Source of the DNA: Anaerolineae bacterium
Lineage (GTDB): Bacteria; Chloroflexota; Anaerolineae; Promineifilales; Promineifilaceae
DNA: 64,000 nucleotides
Reading direction: 5' to 3'
Assembly (NCBI GenBank): GCA_030425205.1
Contig: JAUIAP010000007.1
Location: forward strand, 124,001 to 188,000
Position numbers and translations under genes: made by a program. This document shows, piece by piece, positions 9,222-16,945 of the stretch (positions within the stretch are counted from its first letter, which is position 1; each line of letters starts with the position of its first letter). The notes beneath the pieces are model-generated. The model searched no databases. It saw only the letters and a list, made by a program, of their open reading frames with translations, and was not told the origin of the DNA.

Positions 9222-9857
9222 CTATTGTGAGAAAACGAGTTGATAGGGGCGCACTTTGCTGACGATGATGTCGGCATTTGCGGGTGTGCCGATGTTGAGG
9301 GCGGCGGGTGGGCCATCGACCGATGTCCACAAATAACCGCTGGGCGTATCGGCCGAAATGAGGGTCGCCCTCACTTCAATAATGTACCCATCTCCCGCCG
9401 TCGCCTGCGCCAATGCGTCATTCCCCAAGACGGCCGCCATCTCGGCAACAGTCGATGGCTCGTGGCGAACCGACTGCACAATGCCGACGAGCAGCCCATA
9501 CTCTTCAGGACGAAACGAGAGGGGTGAAATTTTGATCTCGCTGCCCTGATGGATGCGGCGTGCGTCGCGCATAGAGGTGTAAACGACCACTTCCACGTTA
9601 TCCGCCTGTCCGTTATCGACCAGCACGCCGTGCCCCTCAACGGTCGTTTCGATGGTGGCGGCAAATCCCCAGACAAAGGTCGCAACGACAAGAATGCCCA
9701 ATGCCAGCACAATTAGCCAGCTGCGCGGCGACGTGATCGTGATCAGCGTGTCGAGCTGTTCGGGCGAGTTGAGCTTATCGAGCAGTTTGCGGCGAAAAAT
9801 TGGATGATCATCGATCTCTTCGATGTTGACAGTGAGTTTTGGCTTTTCTTCAGACAT
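9222..9857 (-). CDS. Short HlyD-like (NHLM) secretion adaptor
   Basis: The product has 211 residues: a cytoplasmic N-terminus (1-50), one membrane helix (about 51-72, SWLIVLALGILVVATFVWGF), then a beta-rich domain resembling the lipoyl/barrel parts of HlyD adaptors (TVEGHGVLVDNGQADNVEVV). NHLM HlyD proteins are usually about twice as long, and the long alpha-helical hairpin is missing. That fits a cell with no outer membrane to bridge. ATG at 9857, with AGAGGAAATC upstream, is chosen over the longer frame to 10232, which overlaps the upstream gene. It overlaps the stop region of the HExxH protein gene by 8 bases and precedes the C39 transporter by 14 bases. Confidence 0.8.
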   Translation of the reverse strand: MSEEKPKLTVNIEEIDDHPIFRRKLLDKLNSPEQLDTLITITSPRSWLIVLALGILVVATFVWGFAATIETTVEGHGVLVDNGQADNVEVVVYTSMRDARRIHQGSEIKISPLSFRPEEYGLLVGIVQSVRHEPSTVAEMAAVLGNDALAQATAGDGYIIEVRATLISADTPSGYLWTSVDGPPAALNIGTPANADIIVSKVRPYQLVFSQ

Positions 9858-10935
9858 GATTTCCTCTTTGAAGTGGCAACGCACACAGTGATTCAAGCGA
9901 CTGCATTGCAAGCTGGCTGACAGCCTGCTGTAAATTGGATGGGTCGATATGCGGCGCGAGCTGCGCCAAGCGGTCAATTGCGCTGTTGACAAGGGCCAGC
10001 AGCACGTCGAAGGCAGGATCGGACAGATCGCCGCGATAGTTGGTGAGGCGGCCATTCGGCCGAAAATCTGGAAACGCCTCCAAGCCGTAAAAATGTCGTA
10101 GCCAGTCGGCCGTGTTCGCCCCTTCCCCAATGGCGCAGAGGGCGGCAAAATCACACAACAGCTCATCGAGCACGCCGTGGTGCAGATAGCCGCGCTGTTG
10201 CAGCAGGAAGTAGTGAACACATTCATGCTCACGACGGATGCGGATCGAGCGGTCGCGCCATGCGTCCTCGCTCAAACCCAGCGCCGTCGCCGCGACACCG
10301 CTGTAGGGGCCGCTGCTCAAAATCAGAAACGAGTCGTGATAGAGTGCCTTGTTGGGCAGCACATAGCGACGGAATTCGTGCGGCCATTCGCGCAGACCGC
10401 TGACCCCTTTCTCCATGACCCATTGGGTGCGAAGCTGGTCGATACGCCCCCAGTTGACATAGCCCGTGATCAGGCACGACCCCATCGATGCGGGAATCGC
10501 AACGGGTTCATTGCGATGGGCGAACACCTGCACAAGTCGCTCAAACGTGGCCCGCTCGGCGCATTGCAAGATGGGAATTGCGCCCGCAATACTGTCATGA
10601 ATGATGAGGGTGATTTCGGCCGATTTTTCGACCGCCAGCACGGGGGATTGCGCCGCATGACCCTGTCGTGTCGCCGAGAGATAGTGCGCTTGCTGACTCA
10701 TCCCGTCGGCAACGGGGAAGTTGAGCTGGCGCAAATCGTCGCGCAATACATCGAGTAGCTGGCGATGTTGCGCCGCCGCTGCATAGCGTTCCCATGTCGG
10801 AATGTGCATCTGGTAGGACGGCTGTTTTGCCGCCCGTATTTGTGCGGGTGCGTTAAACGGCAGCAGCTCTTGCGTGATGGCGATAGATGCGCCATGTTCA
10901 AACAGCACCTCCGCGCGTTGTTCAGTGGACGACAT
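9850..10935 (-). CDS. HExxH protein, putative zinc metallopeptidase of the RiPP cluster
   Basis: This 361-residue soluble protein of no family I can name with certainty contains HECVH at 237-241 inside a long helix, followed by DELLCDFAAL with a glutamate at 258, a spacing seen in gluzincin-type zinc peptidases. The neighbouring text (basic stretch before HECVH, Tyr/Phe after) is consistent with an active-site helix. No signal peptide is seen, so it should act in the cytoplasm. The ATG at 10935 is preceded by GGAGGAGG. The gene overlaps the alpha/beta hydrolase gene by 14 bases and the HlyD gene by 8, so it is tightly co-translated. It could trim the leader or act in self-protection; both are inference. 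Confidence 0.6.
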   Translation of the reverse strand: MSSTEQRAEVLFEHGASIAITQELLPFNAPAQIRAAKQPSYQMHIPTWERYAAAAQHRQLLDVLRDDLRQLNFPVADGMSQQAHYLSATRQGHAAQSPVLAVEKSAEITLIIHDSIAGAIPILQCAERATFERLVQVFAHRNEPVAIPASMGSCLITGYVNWGRIDQLRTQWVMEKGVSGLREWPHEFRRYVLPNKALYHDSFLILSSGPYSGVAATALGLSEDAWRDRSIRIRREHECVHYFLLQQRGYLHHGVLDELLCDFAALCAIGEGANTADWLRHFYGLEAFPDFRPNGRLTNYRGDLSDPAFDVLLALVNSAIDRLAQLAPHIDPSNLQQAVSQLAMQSLESLCALPLQRGNHV

Positions 10936-11728
10936 GGTGCGCCTCCTCCAGATGCTGGCGAATATAGCCCGCCGCGATGTCTGGCACTTGCAATAGACAG
11001 AGATGGCTCACACCGGGCAAAAAGATACGGCGGCAATTTGGCAGATACCGCTCCAAGCGTTCCGCAATCAGTTGAAAGGCGCGCATCTCTTCATCACCGA
11101 CGAGGATGATCGTTTCGGCCGAAATTTGCTGCAACTGTTCTGGCAACTGTTTTCCGCTGGTCAAGCCGCGCATCGCGCCGCTCGCGATCTCATCCCAACT
11201 GTAGCGATCGATGATGGTGTATAGCGATTGCCAAAGCTCAGGCTGGTCAAATGCGCCCTTAAAGAGAAACGGCTTTGATTCCATCCACATATCGGTCAGC
11301 CATGGCCCCCGACCGCGCTCAAAGTAGACACGCGCCATCTTTTTGTAAAGCAACATCACGCTGGGGTCTTGCGGGCCACCAGACATGCCGGGTGCGCCCA
11401 AGACGATGCGCTCAAAGGCGTTGGGAAACTCGATGGCGATTTGCAGCGCGATCTGTCCGCCAAACGAGAGCGCAACGAGATGTTTAACCCCCAATTCGAG
11501 CGCATGTTCACCGAGCTGGCGCGCCAGTTCGGGCAGCGTTTGCTGTGGATCGAAGGGGCGTGAAATGCCGTGTCCGGGCAGTTCAATGCCGATGTGATGC
11601 CATTCAGGCAGTTGCGCCCAGAGTGGTTGCCACGTGCTCGCGTCGAGCGTGTAGCCGTGAATCCACAGCACCTTGTCGCCAGCGGCGGGAGCCTCACGCG
11701 CCACAATGCCGTCGCCAAAGTCGATCAT
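10922..11728 (-). CDS. Alpha/beta hydrolase
   Basis: This 268-residue alpha/beta-fold hydrolase has the oxyanion motif LWIHGYTLDASTW near residue 20, the nucleophile in LVALSFGGQIAL (Ser near residue 96), a candidate acid in LVGDEEMRAF and the catalytic histidine in PGVSHLCLL. Likely reactions are ester or amide hydrolysis or a related acyl transfer. The start at ATG 11728 overlaps the Rieske stop in ATGA fashion, indicating translational coupling; the open frame to 11827 lies within the Rieske gene. Its substrate is unknown; its place between the Rieske protein and the HExxH protein makes a RiPP tailoring role plausible. Confidence 0.9.
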   Translation of the reverse strand: MIDFGDGIVAREAPAAGDKVLWIHGYTLDASTWQPLWAQLPEWHHIGIELPGHGISRPFDPQQTLPELARQLGEHALELGVKHLVALSFGGQIALQIAIEFPNAFERIVLGAPGMSGGPQDPSVMLLYKKMARVYFERGRGPWLTDMWMESKPFLFKGAFDQPELWQSLYTIIDRYSWDEIASGAMRGLTSGKQLPEQLQQISAETIILVGDEEMRAFQLIAERLERYLPNCRRIFLPGVSHLCLLQVPDIAAGYIRQHLEEAHHVVH

Positions 11729-12603
11729 GCAGCCTCCACAAAGGTGTCGCAGAATTGCTGGAAGGCGAGCACGGCGTTGTCCTGCGGCGTGAAGTTGTGT
11801 GGGACATCCTGATTCATCGTCTCCCACATTACGGCATCGTCCTTGAGTGCCTGATGACTGTACTCCAAAATTTGCTGCACGAAGCGTTCGTTCGGATAGG
11901 GGCCAAACTTGGCGCGGGAGAGTGCGAGCGAAAGGCGAATCGTCGTCGTGCCGTCCGGTTCAGGCGTTGCGCCCGTGATGACGTTGTAGGGTGGCTTGCC
12001 ATCGAGCATCACCGTGATCAATCCCGGACTAAAGGTGTGTGCCTCGTAGGGGATGGCGTCCTGATAGCCTCCGGGTGCTTCAAAGGTGCTGGTGACGATA
12101 ACCGCCCCCGCGTCCGAATGGCGCACCACAAACTCAGGATCGTTGGCAATACCATGCACGGCGGGAAAGTGACGATTGTCAAAACCGTTTTCGATGACGA
12201 GCGGAGCAGGCGCGCGCACGCTCATCGTGATGCCCGGCACGATCGTGTGGCTGATGCTCAACTGCTTGATGAAGTCGCTAAAGCCGTTGTCGTGGCTGTC
12301 AGACAGCCGCACAAAGACCAGTCCGCCGCGCACGATGGTTTCATACTCTGGGACGCGGAACCGTTTTTCGGCCGATCCACCCAACGCAATCCGATAGCCG
12401 TGAAAACTACAGACCATCGTGCAGCCATCGAGTCGGCCCGTTCGGCCGAGATCGACACCGCGATGCGGGCAGTCGGCACCATAGGCGTGCAGTCCATCCT
12501 CTTGACAGACGAGCATCAGCCGCTTGTTGCCAATGCTGATCGGCGTAACTGATTCGTTGAGGTCGCGGGCATAGGCGACGAGATACCAACCGTGCGTGTA
12601 CAT
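11725..12603 (-). CDS. Rieske-type non-haem iron oxygenase
   Basis: The protein has about 292 residues. The N-terminal Rieske centre reads CPHRGVDLGRTGRLDGC followed by CSFHGYRI (CxH then CxxH, about residues 43-66). The C-terminal part has GFDNRHFPAVHGI, the iron-binding pattern of the catalytic domain of ring-hydroxylating and ketosteroid-type oxygenases. Such enzymes use a separate reductase, not seen here. ATG 12603 follows AAGGAGCAATCC; the frame open to 12870 overlaps the ParA gene and is discarded. Together with two P450s and a radical SAM protein, it gives the cluster four redox enzymes. Hydroxylation or desaturation of the peptide is an inference. Confidence 0.9.
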   Translation of the reverse strand: MYTHGWYLVAYARDLNESVTPISIGNKRLMLVCQEDGLHAYGADCPHRGVDLGRTGRLDGCTMVCSFHGYRIALGGSAEKRFRVPEYETIVRGGLVFVRLSDSHDNGFSDFIKQLSISHTIVPGITMSVRAPAPLVIENGFDNRHFPAVHGIANDPEFVVRHSDAGAVIVTSTFEAPGGYQDAIPYEAHTFSPGLITVMLDGKPPYNVITGATPEPDGTTTIRLSLALSRAKFGPYPNERFVQQILEYSHQALKDDAVMWETMNQDVPHNFTPQDNAVLAFQQFCDTFVEAA

Positions 12604-12613
12604 GGATTGCTCC

Positions 12614-13381
12614 TTAGGCGGGGACGGGAATTTCGGCCGAAATCGCCGCCACGATCTTCTCCACCCCTTGCGTGAACGAGTGGTCTGGATTGTCGAGACA
12701 AAAAACTTGCGCGCTGGCGTTTTGTGCCACGTCGAGCGAGAGCGGCAACAGGGCGACCACATCCGCATCGTAGGCCGATTCGACCTTGCGCCGTACGTCG
12801 TCAAAATCATATTTGGGCGGGGTCTTGTTGATGACGAGATGAATCTCTGGCACACGCAGACGGCGCGCAATATCGACCGTGACGCTCGTCCCCTGAAAAT
12901 CTTGCTGGTCGGGGCGCAAAATGATGATCAGCGCGTCTGAAATGGCGACCGAAAGCAGCGTCTCTTCGTTCAAACCCGGATGGGTGTCGATCAACAGATA
13001 GTCGAGCGAGAGCACCGAAACGAGGTCACGAAAGGCGTTGTGCATGTCGTTCGCGTCATATTTCTCACGCAGAATGCGGGCGATGTCGTTGGGCTTGATG
13101 CTCGATGGCACGAGAAAGACCGCCCCATCGCTGGTGTCATCGCTGAACACTTCGTGTGCCGCATCGCCGATTTTGCAGTTGCCCCACAGATAGTCGTTGA
13201 GCGTGTAGCCGATTGAGGTGTCGTTGAGGCCAAAGATGACGTGAATGCCCGGCGATTGAATGTCGCCATCAAAAACGCCGACTCGATTGCCCTGTTTTGC
13301 CAGCAGGGTGGCAATGTTGGCGGTGACGTTTGATTTGCCTGTTCCGCCGCGAAATGAGTGTGTTGAAATGATTCTGGTCAT
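12614..13381 (-). CDS. ParA/MinD-like ATPase in RiPP operon
   Basis: This 255-residue deviant-Walker P-loop ATPase has RGGTGKSN near residues 11-18, VFDGDIQSPG (switch I), LLIDTHPGLNEE (Walker B) and VINKTPPKYDFDD. The lysine before the usual GG is arginine. The protein is probably a dimerising ATP switch, as in MinD/ParA. ATG 13381 has AAGGAT upstream. It lies between a dCache sensor and the Rieske gene in the same operon and has no ParB partner nearby. A second, degenerate ParA-like domain occurs in the protein at 15020. A role in placing or switching the biosynthetic or export complex is speculation. Confidence 0.88.
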   Translation of the reverse strand: MTRIISTHSFRGGTGKSNVTANIATLLAKQGNRVGVFDGDIQSPGIHVIFGLNDTSIGYTLNDYLWGNCKIGDAAHEVFSDDTSDGAVFLVPSSIKPNDIARILREKYDANDMHNAFRDLVSVLSLDYLLIDTHPGLNEETLLSVAISDALIIILRPDQQDFQGTSVTVDIARRLRVPEIHLVINKTPPKYDFDDVRRKVESAYDADVVALLPLSLDVAQNASAQVFCLDNPDHSFTQGVEKIVAAISAEIPVPA

Positions 13382-13458
13382 TGCTTAATCCTTAAATTGA
13401 AAGTGTCAATCATCTTGATTCGTTGGGAATTTGTGTGGCTGTTCTCTCTGCACCACAA

Positions 13459-14967
13459 TCAATCTATCTCCCCAAAAACCTTGTTTTCTACTGCGGGTAA
13501 TGGTTGCGAAACGGCCTTGCCTTTAATGCGCTCGCGTAATAGCTGTGCGTTGTTTTCCAAATGTTGGAAGTAATCCGTTTCGACAAGCTGGCGGATTTGC
13601 GCCTCTTTGCGCTCCGTATCAATTTGGATCGAGAGCGCATCAACTTTCTCTTTCAAGCGACGCTCGCGTTGGTAGACGCGATCCGCCATCTCGTTAAACG
13701 CCTGCGCCAGCTTCTCAAACTCACGAAATGAGACGAGGTTGAGCTTGTCGGCGCGGCTGTCCTCGCTCATCTGCCGCACACCCGTCAGCAACTGGCGGAT
13801 CGGCTGGTGCAGCGTGTGGGTCAGCAGCAGTGAGAGCGCAATGGCGGCGAGCGCGATCACGCCTGCAATCGTGTATGAACGCTGCTGCATGATGCGGGCG
13901 GGCGCAATGACTTCCGAGTGCGGCACGACAATTCCCAAACTCCAGCCGATGGTCGGAATCGGCGCATAGACCAAAATCTGGTCATCCACGTCATCGACAA
14001 AGCGGCCGCTGCCCGTCTCGCCGTTGACCATCTTGGTGATGATGGCCTGAAAATCAGGCGTGCCATAGGTCAATAGTGAGGCATCTTCTTGCGACCCTTT
14101 TAACGCCTCGTCGTCTTGAAAGTCTGGATGGCTGACGACGTTGCCGTTGGCATCGATCAGGAAGCCATAACCTGCCCCGTCGAGCACGCGGATATCTTGC
14201 ACGAGATTTTGCAGTGCATTAATCGTGATGTCGTGTGACATGATGCCGAGCAGTTCCCCATTCTCGACCATCGGAATGGAAAGCGTGACCATCCAGCCCG
14301 CTCCCGCAAAATCGACATAGGGCGCCGTCCAGCGTGGTTCGAGCGTGGGATTATTCGGCCGATCTGCCACCGTATAAAAAATGATTTCACGCGGGTCCCA
14401 CTTGTCTGGATAATGGTCGTTGTCCGCCCATGGATAGAGCCGCATCATCCCTTCGGGGGTCGTCATATAGATCCACTGCGTGTCGGGGCTGACCCCCTTG
14501 ATGCTGCCATAGATCGCATCGAGTGGTTCTGTCTGAATGATCTGTCGCTCGACGACGTCGTTGATCGGGATGTCATTGTTCCAATAGACGTTGGAGAGAT
14601 CGCTCCCCAACACCTCTGCCCCGCCCGCCGCGTTAAAGTAGACATCGAGCCCCAACAGGTTGCGCCCGTCGAGTTGATAACGCTGCATGCCCGTCGTGAG
14701 CTGGTCGGCCGTGACCTCTTGTTGCAGTGCAGACTTGGTATGCGCGGCGGCGATCAGGGTCGTGTGCAGAACTTCATTGAGCCGCTGGTTGATTTCATCC
14801 GCCTTCGATTCAACGAGCGTCTGCACGTTATCTTCCATCTGCTCCGTCAACACACCGCGACTCTGGCTGATCAGCGCACCCGAAACCACGACAATCGGCA
14901 CGATGGAGATGATAAGAAATGCGATTAAGATGGCGCGGGCCACAGGCCCTCTAATTTGTAATTTCAT
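13459..14967 (-). CDS. dCache-HAMP sensor protein without output domain
   Basis: This 502-residue membrane receptor has a first membrane helix at about 13-33, a large extracytoplasmic double-Cache domain (35-350; IYGSIKGVSPDTQWIYMTT, DANGNVVSHPDF), a second helix near 355-378 and a HAMP segment (PIRQLLTGVRQMS...FEKLAQAFNEMADRV). A coiled coil of about 70 residues follows and then the protein ends. No kinase, cyclase, methyl-accepting or GGDEF domain follows. It could hand a signal to a partner such as the cyclic-nucleotide-binding-like or ParA protein next to it, or act as a scaffold. ATG 14967 has AAGGAGC upstream. It is part of the RiPP operon, unusual company for a Cache receptor. Confidence 0.85.
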   Translation of the reverse strand: MKLQIRGPVARAILIAFLIISIVPIVVVSGALISQSRGVLTEQMEDNVQTLVESKADEINQRLNEVLHTTLIAAAHTKSALQQEVTADQLTTGMQRYQLDGRNLLGLDVYFNAAGGAEVLGSDLSNVYWNNDIPINDVVERQIIQTEPLDAIYGSIKGVSPDTQWIYMTTPEGMMRLYPWADNDHYPDKWDPREIIFYTVADRPNNPTLEPRWTAPYVDFAGAGWMVTLSIPMVENGELLGIMSHDITINALQNLVQDIRVLDGAGYGFLIDANGNVVSHPDFQDDEALKGSQEDASLLTYGTPDFQAIITKMVNGETGSGRFVDDVDDQILVYAPIPTIGWSLGIVVPHSEVIAPARIMQQRSYTIAGVIALAAIALSLLLTHTLHQPIRQLLTGVRQMSEDSRADKLNLVSFREFEKLAQAFNEMADRVYQRERRLKEKVDALSIQIDTERKEAQIRQLVETDYFQHLENNAQLLRERIKGKAVSQPLPAVENKVFGEID

Positions 14968-15019
14968 GCCAATGCTCCTTCAAAAATGCAAAGATGATTC
15001 ATGGTCATGCGGACGTCGC

Positions 15020-16633
15020 CTAAACAAGCAACAGTTGATTGTCAATATCGACGGCGACGGCCTCTTGCTTCATCGTGAGCTTGAGTTCGGTTGCGTAGCC
15101 AATGACGCTATCTAGATTTCGTTCGAGTGCTTGTTGCGAAACAAACGTCCGCACAATCGTGACCTCTTCCACGACCATGCCGCTCTCTTCGCTTTGCCAG
15201 ACGCCTTCTGCGTTGCTGCTGGTTGCGCCTCCGAAGATGCTGCCCAAAAAGTTGAGCGTCTGCTGCACCTGCTGCGTGTTGTCCACGCTCATATCGACAT
15301 CGAGCGTAGAGGGTATAAAGATGCCGATTGAGTGGGTCAGCGAGAGGCGACGCTGTAGCTCTTCGATCTGTTGTGTGAACGTGGCGGGCGACGCAGCGCG
15401 ATCAGAGATGGTCAGATGGAAGCTGAGATCGGCGTTGCGCTGCGCCTTGTTGAGGACGGCCATGCGCTTCTGACTCGGCCGACCGCCCTGTTGACGATTC
15501 CAATGTTGGACAATTGGCTCGGCCGTCGGGATGTCGGTCGCCAGCGTGATCAGCGTGGGCGCGTGGGCGCGCAGACGTAGACTCAACTCATCCGCGTCGC
15601 TGCTGCCCGTATCGCAGATGATGTAGTCATACTTTGCGCCAAACTGGTTGAGCAACATGTCGAGAACGACTTGGGGGGGATAATCGGCCGAATGCCGGCT
15701 CATCAAAACGTCTACCCCGCTCGCATGGTTGGAGAGCAGATAGGATTCCTGTTCCTCCACAATGCGACACTCCCCCTCGCCCAGCTCGGCCAGTGAGGGG
15801 ACGGACTGCGTGTTCCATAAAACGACCCGCGCCCCTTCCTCCTCATGCACGCGCCGTGCGAGGCGTTGCGCGACGGTCGAGACACCTGTTTGGGGCAATA
15901 TCCCCTCAAGTACCCACAGCCGCGCCTGCCCCTCGCCACAGCTCGCCTGACAGTCAACGACCTGTTGCGCCATCATCTGCCCCACCTTCAAACAGAAGGC
16001 GGGTTCAGATTGCAAAAATTTGAGGAAGAAATCGGCCGACCAGACCATCAACTCCCCGTCCGTCACGGCCGTGAAGGTGGCGGTGTTGTTGGCATCACCG
16101 AGCAGTTGGGTCAGCCCAAACCACTCATAGCGGCGCAGATAGGACGCATCGGAAGATTTACCCTGCCCGCGCAACCGATTGCGCTTGACCAAACCGTTCC
16201 GCACAATGCCGACATAAGGCAGCGGTTTGCCCTGCCACGCCAGCACCTCGTCGCTCAACATCGAGCGCAACTTACTGCCTTGCAGCAGTCGCTGACATGC
16301 ATCTGGGCATAGCTCACTGGTCAATGGGGCTTCGGTCAAGAAACTGTCTGGCTCCTGTGCAAACATCGCCGCCATGTCGATCGGCATGTTGCGGACGCGC
16401 TTTTGCACAGACGCAAAGCGCACAGAGAAGCTGCGCTGTCCGTCACGAAACTGCTCGACGATCCCTGCATCCCGAACCATCAACGTTAGCAGCTCTTCAA
16501 GCTGAGATGTTGCGATCTGCGTCGCCTCAGCGACCTGCGCGAAGGAGGAGCGCGGGTGACGATTGAGATGGCGTAACACCTTCTGCTCGTCCGATGACAG
16601 GAACATCATATCTAAGGGTGAAAGTTGAGACAT
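15020..16633 (-). CDS. Winged-helix / cNMP-like / ParA-like fusion protein
   Basis: The protein has 537 residues. Residues 1-95 form a winged-helix-like domain that matches the small protein encoded at 16657 (LSPLDMMFLSSDEQKVL; PIDMAAMF). Residues 120-240 look like a cyclic-nucleotide-binding beta roll (GIVRNGLVKRNR, YEWFGLTQLLGD, DGELMVWSADFFLKFL). Residues 255-450 resemble ParA/CpaE ATPases (VSTVAQRLARRVHEEE; YDYIICDTGSSDADELSL; TLATDIPTAEPIV) but lack a true Walker A, so ATP use is doubtful. The last 90 residues are unassigned. It lies 23 bases after the small homologue, with no clear ribosome binding site before ATG 16633. It may be a regulator or an organiser of the RiPP operon; no function is claimed. 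Confidence 0.7.
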   Translation of the reverse strand: MSQLSPLDMMFLSSDEQKVLRHLNRHPRSSFAQVAEATQIATSQLEELLTLMVRDAGIVEQFRDGQRSFSVRFASVQKRVRNMPIDMAAMFAQEPDSFLTEAPLTSELCPDACQRLLQGSKLRSMLSDEVLAWQGKPLPYVGIVRNGLVKRNRLRGQGKSSDASYLRRYEWFGLTQLLGDANNTATFTAVTDGELMVWSADFFLKFLQSEPAFCLKVGQMMAQQVVDCQASCGEGQARLWVLEGILPQTGVSTVAQRLARRVHEEEGARVVLWNTQSVPSLAELGEGECRIVEEQESYLLSNHASGVDVLMSRHSADYPPQVVLDMLLNQFGAKYDYIICDTGSSDADELSLRLRAHAPTLITLATDIPTAEPIVQHWNRQQGGRPSQKRMAVLNKAQRNADLSFHLTISDRAASPATFTQQIEELQRRLSLTHSIGIFIPSTLDVDMSVDNTQQVQQTLNFLGSIFGGATSSNAEGVWQSEESGMVVEEVTIVRTFVSQQALERNLDSVIGYATELKLTMKQEAVAVDIDNQLLLV

Positions 16634-16656
16634 GGTTAGCTACGAGCCGCAATGGC

Positions 16657-16935
16657 TTAAGAGAAAAACGTCAGTGTGTCGAGTGGTGAATTGCGAATTT
16701 GGCTGCGGGTCAATTCGACAGGGGCTGAAAAGACAGTCTGTCCGTTCATGTGTTCCTTGACAACCGATTGCTGGGAGACCAAGCGCGCGATCTCCTCTTT
16801 TAACTTGGCAATCGGCAGGTCGGTCGCTTGGGCAAGCGCGCCGAGCGATTGGCGCGGCGTGCGCGTCAAACAGGCGAGAATCGTTTGCTCAACCGGCGGT
16901 AAAAACAGTAGGTCAAGTGCAGTCAATCTACTCAT
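16657..16935 (-). CDS. Small winged-helix-like protein
   Basis: This 92-residue protein aligns with the first 95 residues of the larger protein encoded directly downstream: LTALDLLFLPPVEQTIL against LSPLDMMFLSSDEQKVL, then TPRQSLGALAQATDLPIAKLKEE, and an end in NSPLDTLTFF. The pattern is that of a MarR/ArsR-like winged helix. ATG 16935 has AGGAGC upstream. It is 10 bases from the YcaO stop. It may be a small DNA- or peptide-binding partner of the neighbouring fusion protein; duplication of the N-terminal domain is likely. Confidence 0.75.
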   Translation of the reverse strand: MSRLTALDLLFLPPVEQTILACLTRTPRQSLGALAQATDLPIAKLKEEIARLVSQQSVVKEHMNGQTVFSAPVELTRSQIRNSPLDTLTFFS

Positions 16936-16945
16936 GCGATAGCTC

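Noticed and set aside
11545..12552. Plus-strand frame of 335 codons
   Set aside because: It is antisense to the hydrolase and Rieske genes, both with clear motifs.
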